This document shows positions 54,343-64,000 of a stretch of DNA of 64,000 nt, in pieces. The translations under genes were made by a program, and so were the position numbers. The notes under the pieces are model-generated. The model was given only the letters and a program-made list of their open reading frames with translations, was not told where the DNA came from and searched no databases. The stretch's first letter is position 1, and the number at the start of each line of letters is the position of its first letter. This DNA comes from Lasiosphaeria ovina (Eukaryota; Ascomycota; Sordariomycetes; Sordariales; Lasiosphaeriaceae). The stretch spans positions 2,418,001-2,482,000 of the forward strand of contig JAULSN010000007.1 in NCBI GenBank assembly GCA_033439765.1. The letters run 5' to 3'.

Positions 54343-57169
54343 TTAGACTTCCACCGGCTTCTCTACTACTTCCGGAGCGGACACTCCAGCCGGATCTCCG
54401 GCAGCGGGCTCGCTAGCGTGCTCAGCAGCAGCCTTTCCTCCAGCGCCCGTGTCTTTAGGATTGCCCTCTTCCGACACCAGCTTCAGCTCCTGCAGTTCCG
54501 AGCTGGCCTCTGCCACCTGGGCCTCGACCTCTTCGCTCTTGACCCCAGCTTCCGCTTCAGCTCCGGCCGAGTTCACAATAAGTGCTCGTGCCTCGCCACG
54601 CGGGGACGTATAGTAGTCGACAAGACGGCTGTCGTCATTACCGCCGCCGCCAATCGTGACGTGGACCTTCTTTACGCCGAGACGGGCCGCCACCACGCCC
54701 GTCAAGAGACTGACAAACAGCCACGGGTACTGCAAGACTTCGGCCTCGAACGCGTTGATTGTCTCCTTGGCTAGCAAGATGTAGGAACTCTCGTTGACGA
54801 GCGCGCCGAGTCTGAACAGGTTAGACGCGGCAACGGCGTTGGTTGACGGTTGCGACTTGTCCATGCCGCTCTTGAGCCGGAGGATCGTGTGGCTCAGAGT
54901 CTCGGCCTCGGTAGAGTAGAAACCGCCGGACCCCGAGTGACGGGGAGGCGACGCCAGGTCTGACGTATACTCGGGAGAGTCGTAAAAGAGCCGAGTCTGA
55001 GTGTCTAGGTTCTGTCAGCACCAGGCACACATGTGGCCTTCTCTAGAGAAAAAAAAAACTGTCTGCTTACCTTGCAGCTCCTTTGCCCATGCCAGCCACT
55101 CCTTCTCGAGCGTCGCCTCGTACAGGTCCAACAGCCCCTCGATCAAAAAGGCATAGTCATCTGCGAACGCGAGGGTGTGGCTCGGCTCCTCAAAGAAGAA
55201 GCGACGGAGCAGCTTCTCGTCGCCCGTGCCAAGCAGCAAGTTGTCCCTGATAAACGCGGCAGCCTCCCTCGCGGCCTGGAGATACGACGATGCCTTCTCG
55301 GGGTCGACGGACTTGACCGCCGCGGCAGTGCGGGCCAGGGCCGAGATCACCATGCCGTTGGTACAGACGATCACCTTCTCGTCGCGGGCGGGGCGGACCC
55401 GCTCCTTCTCGCGATGAGCGCGCAGCCGCTCCCGGGCCGCAGCGACGATGCGCTTGACTTCCGAGACGGGGATACCGAACTGCCGGGACAGCTCGCCCAC
55501 GTCCTTGTCGGTCGAGAGCACATTCTGGTTGATGAACTCGTCGAACAGGTCCTGGTCGCGGGGCACATTCCCGTCCTCCTGAACGTCCCAGTATGCTGCA
55601 GCCACCAAGCTGGCGAGCTGCTCGTCGCTCGAGCCCTGGGTAACAACGTCGTCAAACTCTCGCCGCGTCCAGAGATAGTAGGCACCCTCGCGCATGTGGC
55701 CGTCGCCGCGGCGGTAGAAGGAATCCGCCGCTTCGCTCGTGACGAAACCGCCGCCGGCAGACTGGCTTATCAGAGGGCCGGTAAGGTAATCGGCAAGCTC
55801 GAAGACGATGTCGGCAAACTCGTCGTCCTTTGACAGGACCTTGCTCCCGGCATCGTGGTGCTGGCCGAGCCAGGCGTCGAGAAAGACGCCCAGCAGCAGG
55901 GCGTTCTCGCCGACCATCTTCTCAAAGTGCGGCATGCTCCAGCCTCTCGTAACGCTAAATCGCATAAAGCCAGCGCCAAGGTGGTCGCGCAGGCCGCCGT
56001 CGCGGATACGGCGCAGGGTGCCGATGGCCATGTACGTCGCGTTGGTGACCTCGGCGTCGCCGACAACGTCGCGCACCTCGCCGGGAAAGCGGGCGAGGCG
56101 CAGCAGGAACGACAGGCGCGCCGGGTTGGGGAACTTGGGCGTGCCGAAGCCAAGGTCGACGGGGTCGAACATCTTGGATATGCGGTCCAGGGCCTCGTCG
56201 AGCTGGTCAAGATCGAGGTCCGCGTTCTCAGCCGGGCCGTCCTGCTGGTCTGCCAACTCGGCCACCGTCAACCTGATGGGCCGCCGGATGGAGGAGACGG
56301 ATGTTAGGGCGGCCGCAAACGTGCCCTCCTGGGCAAAGTCCTGGAGCTTAGACAACATCTCAAAGGCCTCGCGGCGGCACCGCTCCTCTTGCTCCACCCA
56401 GAAGGTGTGGATCTTGCGCGAGACGGCGAGAAAGTCATTATACGTCTCGTCGCCGCCACCGTCTCCGGGCAGACTGTCGCCGGCAAGACTGTGCTCGGTG
56501 CCCGGGCCGGGCCAGTAGGTGCCGCCAAAGATGGGGTAGAGGTCGGGGGTCAGGAACAGGTTGAGGGGCCAGCCTCCGGTAGCGTTGACGGCCTCGCTGT
56601 AGTTCTGGTAGATTGTGTCGAGATCGGGACGCTCTTCACGGTCGACAAGAATAGGGATGAAGGCATCGTTGAGGAACGCGGCCACAGTAGGGTTGGAGAA
56701 AGAGTCCTGGGTGGTAATACGACAATCTACGGGGCGAGAAGAGAAGGCAAGTAAGTATGTGCTTATCATAGACATATAAAGGGCAGGAAGGCAAGGCAAG
56801 GCACCTACAGTGGTCGGCCTGGAAGCCGATGTGCATAAAGATGGGCTTGTTCTCGCCCGTGGCCCGAGCGAGGGTGGCGGCATCGAGCAACTGCCAGAGC
56901 ACGGGAGTATCGGCATGCTGGCGGACATAGGGGCTCTGGCTCTCGCCGGCGCGGTTCCGTAGGGACGGGAAGGAGGCCGGATGGCCAGAGGCGGCAGCCA
57001 TGGCGGCGGCTGCTATGCCCGACGAGGCGGGTAGCCGGGGCGGGGTGGGCGCAGTGCGGAAGGCCACAGCGCCGTTGGGCTGCTGCGGGGGCTGCTGCTC
57101 TAGGTGTAGCTGCAGGCCTATCTGGTGCTGGTTCTGCTGCGTGTGTCCCGGCTGCTGCTTTCCCCCGTC

Positions 57170-57208
<39 letters not shown>

Positions 57209-57226
57209 AAGCCGCGCGCTCATCAT
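54343..57226 (-). CDS. SPATA20/YyaL-family protein (DUF255 thioredoxin domain + six-hairpin domain), 911 aa
   Basis: Three exons: 57226-56809, 56726-55071 and 55004-54343, with introns of 82 and 66 nt (GTAGGT, GTAAGC donors). After 13 Gln (residues ~7-19) and a Gln-rich leader, the thioredoxin-like DUF255 domain appears: NRAGESQSPYVRQHADTPVL, KPIFMHIGFQADH, then TTQDSFSNPTVAAFLNDAFI and VDREERPDLDTIYQNY, GGWPLNLFLTPDLYPIFGGTY. The alpha/alpha region follows: FGTPKFPNPARLSFLL, HLGAGFMRFSVTRGWSMPHF with EKM, DGHMREGAYYLWT, and DEKVIVCTNGMVISALA. These are hallmark blocks of the family. The usual CxxC-type site is changed; only one Cys (ADHYCRI) remains. The C-terminal ~110 residues are a Glu/Ala-rich, fungal-specific tail. 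Animal SPATA20 is a testis protein; the molecular function of the family is not established. The first ATG at 57226 is directly followed by a second. Confidence 0.92.
57171..57208. repeat. (CTG)n trinucleotide repeat encoding polyQ
   Basis: About 13 uninterrupted CAG codons on the minus strand lie at the N-terminus of the SPATA20-like gene. Confidence 0.9.
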
Positions 57227-59192
57227 GGTGCCGGTTCTAGGGCCGATGAGAGTCGATGACGGGAGTAAACCAATGCGCGCTTGGGGGACGGTGACGTTGA
57301 AATGATAGGGAACCCCGCCGAACCTAAGCTGTCAATCCTTCAAAGTTCAAATGCCCCGCCAGGTGGTCTAGGCGGCTGCCCGGGGTATGATGTGGGGTGT
57401 GGGGCGGCAATCACGCGGCGCCAAAGCTAGGCGGCAGTAAGATTAAGTACCTAAGATAACGCAACTTCACCAGAAGGGTTCAGGTCAAGAACCAGTTCCA
57501 AGCAGCAAAGGTTTCGGAACCAAAGCTCGAGGGGTCCTCGCCTTATCCATTTATATCGCCTGTCATGTTATCCACAGTGCGGCAGTAGCTATATCGTGTT
57601 CTAGTGCGAACATGTATATCAAATCCGTTGATGAGTTTGGTAAAGATGAGTCCTGGAAGGGGGAGGTTGATGAGCAATCAAATTGTGCGAGAACTCAATG
57701 ATCATGACCTACATGTAGACTCTAATGGTTTTCAAAAGCTCCACTGAAAACGACACTTCAAAACAGCGCCTCTTTCTCTCGCTCTTTGCAAAACTCCACC
57801 AAACCCCAGATGCCACAAGACCTCGCTGGCAGCGTGGCTCCGTCTCGAGAGCAATCTTCAAAACGTAGCCGGTGAGACCAACATGCTCCCGCGACCCTCC
57901 TAATTAGATGCGGCCGACGGCGTAAAAGGCTCCTGCCTTGCCTCAATTAGCCGGAGCAATCTCATGGCGGAGTCGCCGCGAGGTCCTGGAAAGCGTCTCT
58001 GCTGATGGACCCGTATCAAGCGTTAATTATGTGCTTGCAAAACTGCTACATACCATACATTTGCGGATCGCCTCGAGGAGACCGCGTCTTGGAGTTGGGA
58101 AAGATGACATGACGTCCGGATGTCAAAATGGTGGCCCTAAAGGGCTGGAAGAAAGGTGGCAATTTCATTTATAAAAGTTGGAAATAACTTTTCTGTCTTG
58201 ATCGTCGGGATTCCGAACGAACACTTCCCAGACACAATATATCTCTGCCCAGATACAGTAGCCCCAACAGTCTGAGGGCGCGTCTGGCGGTGAACAGTTC
58301 TCAAGGCCGACAAGCTTGCATAAAACGCCCAACGGAGTGTATGCGGATATGGTATTGGCAGCTTCTATACCAAGCTATTAAATTAGAGTTGGCCAGGCTT
58401 TGGTCCAGTGGAACAAGGAGAGTAGGCGAACTAGTCTTTTAAGTAAGGTATCTTCAGAGTACGTTCCAATTCAGGGACTAGTTCCAAGCGGCTGAGGTTT
58501 CGGCTGGCCATGATGCGTGGCATTCTTCGTAATTATGGGAACGCGAGCAGTGGATACAGGCAGCACGGCTCCCTCGAGTGCGTTCAGCTAGCTCCGTTTT
58601 GGCCTAATCACCCACTTCGATCCTTAAATCCTGGACAAAGTACCGGACTACAGATAACCGCCAGTTTGCCTGTGCTTCTTGCCAATTGCCTGCGCGAGGT
58701 ACAGTTAGAAGTGGAGACAACCCGTGGCGGGGCTTCCGTTTTGTCTCTTGACCCCTATCTTTCGCCGACCGAATACCCACCCACCCGGGAACATAAGATA
58801 AACAAAGAGCAAGGAGGCACAGCAAGACATGTCACGACGATAGCTAATATTCCTGTGATGGATGGTCCGCAATAACGTGGGGTATCTAATCTACAAAACT
58901 CTTTCTTTTCTTATTCTCATTTTCATCCCCCACACTCCACAGGCCTAAGCTGCGGCTCGTTTTTTTGATCTCAGGTCTTTGTAACACCCCGGGCTATGTC
59001 TATCGGGGAAAGTACACCGTGATATAAGAATGGCAGTGGAAGGACCCGGTTCCGTGCCATGAACCAAGGTGTACTTGTGGTAAAAAGTAAACAATGTACA
59101 CATGAAGTTTAGGAGGGACGGGGATCAGGACATAACGGTGGCAAGCTCTTGATGCCCGCCGAGCATCATATCGGCGATAATTATACACTTGG
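57227..59192. other. 2-kb intergenic region, no supported gene
   Basis: This contains the promoter of the SPATA20-like gene. A 121-codon plus-strand frame (58510-58875) begins with ATG but has no domain, splice sites or matching composition. No repeats were noticed. Confidence 0.4.
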
Positions 59193-61006
59193 TCATTTGG
59201 CATTCCTGCCTCCCGGTCTCTTGTTCATCAGGCCCGTGAAAAAGGCCTGCAGGTTTTCCGTGTCCATCTGCGGCGCGTCCTCGACGCCGCTCTCGCCACT
59301 CGGGCTCGTGGGCTCAGGGGAGGAGCCGTAGTGTTGGCGGTCCTGTACAAACAGCTGTCAGCATGCGCATACGTGATATAGAAGCAGAGGTGGGGAGAAG
59401 CTTACCTTGAGTCGCTTCACCATGTCGTCGGCATCGACCTGGATGCCGCCCATGTTGAACTGCACGGGACCGATTTGATCGAGGACTTGCGGCTCAGATG
59501 TTGGATGGTTCAGGTAGCCGTTGAACTCCTCTTCTTCTACCTTCTTAAAGGGCTTCGACCGAGACTCTTCGCGCGTCGCCTCGTCGTTCTTTTGACGGAA
59601 GGCTTCCAGGATCTTGAGCTGCTGACCCAAAAAGTTCTGCGTCTCGGATGTCTCGACCTCGAGCTTCGTCGAGTATGTATTACGCCCTGCTATTTGCAGC
59701 GCGTCCATTGTGGGATCCTGCACGGCCGACTCGTATAGCGACACGACCGACCCTTCGGGTTCTGCCTCTGCCGCGTGGTACTCTTGGGCTTCACTAGCAT
59801 GGCCGTCTTGTGCCACAACGCCATTGACGTGCTGCCCCGCGGGGAAAGGCTGATCCAGATCTAGCGCCCAGGCGTTGCTGACAAGCTCAACGTCGAATCC
59901 TTCCCTAAGCACCCGGATCTTGCCCCACGAGTCCCAATTGGGCGGGACGACTATCTTGTCCCTTTCAATGACGTTGTGTTTGAGCGGGTGCTTCTTTAGA
60001 AGCGAGTGAATCCCTAAGCTGGCGTGTATGAGACTAGGGAGCTGGGACGGCGAAGAAGGGGTCGTGTATATTAGTGACGCGCCATCTACAGAGTTTGTTA
60101 GCGATATTGCAACCAGTTGCCAGGCGCAAACGAGAGGTGAAGACGTACGTCTTAGGAGGATAGTCCGTAGGAATTGTAACACCACGTCGAATTCCTCCTC
60201 CTTCCAGCCCTGCGTCTTTTCCAGGTATTCCATCTTCTCGGCCTACAAATCACATTAGACTCTCAGGACATCACACGTTAGGGACCGGGTTCAAATCCTA
60301 CATTCTGGCACACCAAGCACAGGGGAAGGCCCAGCGCATCCTCCCATTCGCCCGGGCCTATTGGGAGAGAGACATCGCCGTCTGACGCCGTCACAACGGT
60401 GCCGTCGAGGTTTGTGCCGCCACCGCGGCCGCGATCCCTCCACGACACCATAGCCTCCTCCATCGTCGACTTGCACTCGTCGCTCAGGGAGACCAGCACG
60501 GTCCTCAACAGCAGGATCCATTCTCGCAGCTGGCGCATCCACTTCCAGGGCTGCGACCAGTCCAAGAGGACGACGATCAGCGTGTTTGGAATCGACTGAG
60601 GCGTGAGAAGGGGCTTTAGGAGGGAGGCGAAAGCTGGCTCGGGGCTCGTGAGGGTGTAGAGCGAGATGCGGGCCAGCGTGTCTTCCTGGTCGGCGTCGAG
60701 GACGTCGTAGTATGTGTAGCCTAGGGCGAAGCTATTGGCAACGGGGGGTTTCTTGGAGGGCTGGCGGTCAAGGGTGCGGCGGAGTTCTGTGGTGGACAGG
60801 GATTCAAAGAACTCGCGCTGGAAATCGACAGTGCCGCCGAGGACGAGCAGGTTCTTCTCGGGTAGGCGCTTGCCGCTGGCGACCGAGTCGAGCATGGAGC
60901 TCCAGAGATCCTTCTTGTCGCCATTGTTCAAGTTCCTGGTCTCGGAGCCGGTCGAGGCCGTGGTGTAGGTGGAGAAGCGGTTCGCGTTTGCTGCGTTTGC
61001 CGTCAT
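59193..61006 (-). CDS. cytoplasmic dynein light intermediate chain, 542 aa
   Basis: Four exons: 61006-60302, 60242-60149, 60085-59406 and 59342-59193, with introns of 59, 63 and 63 nt. The first junction uses donor GTAGGA; all keep frame. The Ras-like domain begins KDLWSSMLDSVASGKRLPEK, then NLLVLGGTVDFQREFFESL, where the P-loop lacks GxxxxGK(S/T), as usual in fungal DLICs. It continues with NSFALGYTYYDVLDADQEDT, NTLIVVLLDWSQPWKWMRQL, LRREWILLL-type helices and LRHGASLIYTTPSSPSQLPS, then HNVIERDKIVVPPNWDSWGK. Dynein LICs join the heavy chain and link it to cargo adaptors through the C-terminal half, here disordered with KKVEEEEFNGYL and a final LQAFFTGLMNK helix like the adaptor-binding helix of other LICs. 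It acts at microtubules in the cytoplasm. It is divergent from the BI-1 gene. Confidence 0.93.
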
Positions 61007-61760
61007 GGCTGCGGCGATGGGCTCGGGTGCTGCGATAGCGGCTGTGATGGCGCTGGCGCTGGTTGTGTCGCTGCTGTCGGGAATGGCCGTCGCTGTGCGT
61101 GGTTCATGTTCTCGTGGGTTCGTGGGCTGGCCGTCAGAGGTCCGGGATCCGGAATCCGCTGTCGAGAACCTAGGACCAACTCCAGGTTGCTATCATTAGA
61201 GCGTCCAGTCCAGTGTGGTGGGTGGTCCCGTTTGTTGCTGCTTGCTTGCTGCCCACTGCATCAGGGTCCCGTTTGGCACTGGCACGCTCCAGCTCACTTA
61301 TGCAGGTCCTCTCGCTAGTCTGGGGTATTGCAGCTGCCACCCGGGCTCCACCTGCGACCACCTGGCACTGAAGCACGTGAAAGCTCGGCCGTCTCCGAGG
61401 CGAAACACCTGCATTAACCCCAACCCCCAGAATCGCCCGCTGCAGCCTGGTCTCGAGCCTCTGGAAGGTTCCCCTTGTCACCTGCTAACTAGCTGTGGAC
61501 TACGCCACCTTGTTTCCCCACTCACAGTCGTCACCAGGCCGGAGCGTATTCATTCGTAAATACCCCAACGGACGAACCTCAAGACTGCCACCGCAGCTCC
61601 GATTGCCAAGCACCTACGGTATCCTAAGGAGTCGCCGCTCCTACAACTGTCTGTCTCTGTCGTAGGGATAATAAAGTCGACAACCTCGACACCGACACCG
61701 ACCATTCTCGGCAGCAACTAACCGATTTAGCCCGCCAGAACCAGCACAGCCAACAACACC
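61007..61760. promoter_or_regulatory. shared promoter of dynein LIC and BI-1-family genes
   Basis: This 754-bp region lies between two divergent starts. No obvious TATA box on either side. Frames inside it (61170-61559) are not credible genes. Confidence 0.45.
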
Positions 61761-62834
61761 ATGTCTGGCGCGACCAAGTACACGCCTGCTCCGCAGCACG
61801 ACCCCGAAGAGGACGCCTATGCGCAGCCGCCTCCATCGTACCAGGCCGAGAGCAGCTCTGCCGCCATCGACGACGACGCGGCCCGTCTGTTCGGCGGTGG
61901 CCCGCGCAGCAGCGAGGACAATGTGCCCGATGACTTCAAGGTAAAGCCGCCGCCCTCCCTTCCACATCTAGCGGGCCGTCCCATCCGGCGCGGCTTCACG
62001 CCGCCATGTTATCCGTTCTTATATGAACATTGTTTTACCATTGCTGACACGATGTGTGTTGCTGCAGTTCGGCGGGTCCGTGTCCGAGGCTACCATCGAC
62101 ATCCGCCACCAGTTCATCCGCAAGGTGTACACGATCCTGACGGTGCAGCTGCTCGTGACGGGAGTCGTGAGCGCCCTGAGCTTCATGAGTGCGGGCTACA
62201 AGACGTGGATCCAGAGCCACCCGGGAATGGTCTGGCTTTCAGTACGTATTTTCTGAACACACGACACGTCCCCAGTTCCCCCCGGTCTTGAGCAACACGT
62301 CCGAAAGATGAAGAAAGCTAACCAACCTTGGAAATGCAACAGCTCTTCGGCTCCATGGCGCTCATGCTGCTCACGTACTGGAAGCGGCACTCGTACCCGA
62401 CGAACCTGCTCTTCCTGTCGGGGTTCACGCTGCTCGAGGCATACACCATCTCGGTGATCGTGTCCTTCTACCAGACGTCGATCGTGCTCAACGCCGTCCT
62501 CCTAACGGGCGGCGTGTTCGTGTTCCTCACCGCGTTCGCCTGCCAGACCAAGTACGACTTCACGAGCTGGATGCCGTACCTGTTCGGCGGGCTGTGGGGG
62601 CTGATCCTCTTCGGCTTCATGGCCGCCTTCATGCCCTACAGCAGCACGGGCGAGCTCATCTACGGCGGCCTCGCCGCCCTCATCTTCAGCGGCTACATCC
62701 TCGTCGACACCCAGCTCGTCCTGCGCAAGCATCACGTCGAGGAGGAGATTGCCGCCGCCATCAGCCTCTACCTCGACGTCATCAACCTGTTCCTCGCCAT
62801 CCTGCGCATCCTCAACAGCCAGTCTAATAACTAG
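61761..62834 (+). CDS. Bax inhibitor-1/LFG-family membrane protein, 281 aa
   Basis: Three exons: 61761-61940, 62068-62241 and 62343-62834 (introns 127 and 101 nt, both phase 0). The N-terminal ~60 residues are soluble and acidic with PPPSYQAE, as in LFG/TMBIM proteins. The family block ATIDIRHQFIRKVYTILTVQ starts the membrane part, with about seven hydrophobic helices (LLVTGVVSALSFM, FGSMALMLLTYW, NLLFLSGFTLLEAYTISVIV, VLLTGGVFVFLTAFA, YLFGGLWGLILFGFMAAFM, IYGGLAALIFSGYILVDTQ, AISLYLDVINLFLAILRI). The two Asp residues in YILVDTQ and LYLDVIN correspond to the di-aspartyl pH sensor of the family. These proteins are calcium-leak channels of ER, Golgi or vacuole that modulate stress and cell death; yeast Bxi1 is the counterpart. 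The same role is inferred. Confidence 0.95.
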
Positions 62835-63877
62835 ATTGCCGCTGCCTGCGGGGAGACGAGAAAATTCCGAGGACGGTCGAGGTTGTAGTTGCCAGGATGA
62901 CCGATCTTCGCAGAGGAGGCGTGTTGCGCGCTCCCATATAGTCGAGTGTTTTGCTTGGCTTCTGTCGGGTAGTTGCAGTCTGATCACGCACTCGGGTTGC
63001 TCGGAATCGAGTGGTATTTTGCTTTTTTCTGTTTTCTTTTTCGTTATGGTATGAGGAGTTGTAATCAGGATGGGCAATGTTTTAGTACGCACTCGACCGT
63101 TTGGTTAGGACGGAATGAGCCCTCGGCCATCACTTGTATTGGGTCCTGGTGAAAGTCCCTAGCTGCCATTGACGATGACTTGCGGGTGGGATGGAGCAAT
63201 GGCACCAGATGACGTGTCTGGTCCAGGGAGTGGACTTGTAGTTACCTAAGCGTTGTACTTGTTATAGCCAATTCTTACCGTCCCTTGCACGCTGCACTTT
63301 TATGAACCACAATGTCAAGTCATTCGATTTAGAGGCTAGAAAAGTTGAATTTGGTGATATCTGCATTAGAAGGCCAGTAAAAATATTAGGAAATAGAAGA
63401 AGAGACGAAGAAGGATGTAGAAACAAGCTATAAACGACATGGTGTAAGGAGAACTGATCCAAGACGGATTGCTAGCCGCCATTTTGCAAGCCACCTCTTT
63501 TATTACCACTGCCATGGCTGCGTAGAGTCTGTTTCGTTAGGAGGCCCATGCTCAGATTACGACGCCGACAACGATGCTCAGCTCAACCTATATTTCTCCT
63601 TCATGAACCAGGCAGCTTCCCACCGCTCCAAGTCTCGAGGCCACTGTTGATGTGGATATTGTTTCGCTTTTTTTTGTTTTCGTCGTCATCATGTCTCCTC
63701 CGGAGCGAATATCGTTCAAATACAAAGCAAAAACGGGGGAATATTTTGTCTCAAAACAACGATAGAACCAACGCCTACACAGAAAGAACAGGTCGCCTTT
63801 GGAAGGGGTCAAGTTGTTCGCATCGGTACAACTGCGGCGATGTGTCATAGATGGATCCAGAATAGGGTCTGGAGTGC
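62835..63877. other. intergenic, convergent 3' ends
   Basis: This lies between the BI-1-family gene and the 3' end of the edge gene. No gene or repeat was recognised; A/T-rich from about 63300. Confidence 0.5.
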
Positions 63878-64000
63878 TCAGTTCCCATCCTGGTCGCCGT
63901 TGGCTTCGGCGTGGTTGCCACCCGGGTGTTGGGCGGCCACGGCTGCGGCTTCGCGCTGCATCCGTGCCTCGATCTCGCGGAGCTGAGACTCGCGAGCCAA
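63878..64000 (-). CDS. C-terminal end of an unidentified gene (cut by window edge)
   Basis: Forty codons and a TGA (63880-63878) are visible on the minus strand. They read LARESQLREIEARMQREAAA, then a Gly/Asn/Asp-rich tail ending GDQDGN. The first half is a charged helix, probably a coiled coil. Too little remains to assign a family. GC-rich codon use matches neighbouring real genes, and the frame is open to the edge. Confidence 0.55.
   Translation of the reverse strand: MARESQLREIEARMQREAAAVAAQHPGGNHAEANGDQDGN

Noticed and set aside
58510..58875. 121-codon plus-strand ORF
   Set aside because: Codon composition is unlike neighbouring genes and there is no recognisable domain or splice structure.
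60288..60300. tRNA B-box-like GGGTTCAAATCCT
   Set aside because: It lies at the donor of the first dynein LIC intron, and no cloverleaf can be formed.
1..64000. CRISPR array, prophage or bacterial operon structure
   Set aside because: Spliced eukaryotic genes throughout and no spaced direct repeats of the CRISPR type.

Overview
The window is nuclear DNA from a filamentous ascomycete, most likely a Sordariomycete. Genes have short introns (about 57-150 nt) with GT-AG or occasional GC-AG ends and internal CTGAC/CTAAC-like branch sites. Coding exons are GC-rich with C/G-ending codons, and long gene-poor stretches are richer in A/T. The families present fit this: Zn2Cys6 regulator, HET-domain protein, MCP1, HSPA12-type Hsp70, RGAE-type esterase. 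There are no operons. All exon structures below were inferred by hand from splice signals and reading-frame continuity.

Layout. 1-6.4 kb: the 5' part of an F-box gene (-), an unknown 185-aa protein (-), a papain/LRAT-like protein ending in a CAAX-type box (+), a degraded stretch, and a secreted protein built on a 27-bp minisatellite (+). 7.2-9.5 kb: MCP1 (-), divergent from a C2H2 zinc-finger protein (+). 9.6-18.3 kb: a Zn2Cys6 regulator (-), divergent from a full-length MDR/ABCB transporter (+). 18.7-27 kb: a disrupted relic, an HSPA12-like Hsp70 (-), divergent from a coiled-coil protein (+) that is followed by an AIG1/GIMAP-like GTPase (+) whose 3' end looks frameshifted. 28.6-29.5 kb: a rhamnogalacturonan-acetylesterase-like SGNH hydrolase (-). 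30-36 kb: a gene-poor stretch with a 126-nt near-palindrome, dispersed repeats and two small candidate proteins. 36.7-39.4 kb: a HET-domain protein with WW-like modules (-). 40.4-41.6 kb: a secreted Thr/Val-rich protein (-). 42-47 kb: gene-poor, with two adjacent hairpins and a microsatellite. 47-49.7 kb: a single-pass membrane kelch-type protein (+). 50.5-51.5 kb: a polyQ coiled-coil protein (-). 52-54.3 kb: AT-rich and gene-free. 54.3-57.2 kb: a SPATA20/YyaL-family thioredoxin-domain protein (-). 59.2-62.8 kb: dynein light intermediate chain (-), divergent from a Bax-inhibitor-1-family protein (+). The right edge holds the 3' end of an unidentified gene (-).

Housekeeping genes (MCP1, DLIC, BI-1, SPATA20-like) alternate with accessory ones. 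The most coherent accessory unit is the Hsp70-like / coiled-coil / GTPase trio. With the HET gene 10-14 kb away it hints at a self-recognition or stress-response neighbourhood, but this is inference. The regulator/ABC pair suggests local control of efflux. I saw no CRISPR array, rRNA, convincing tRNA, secondary-metabolite core enzyme or intact transposon.
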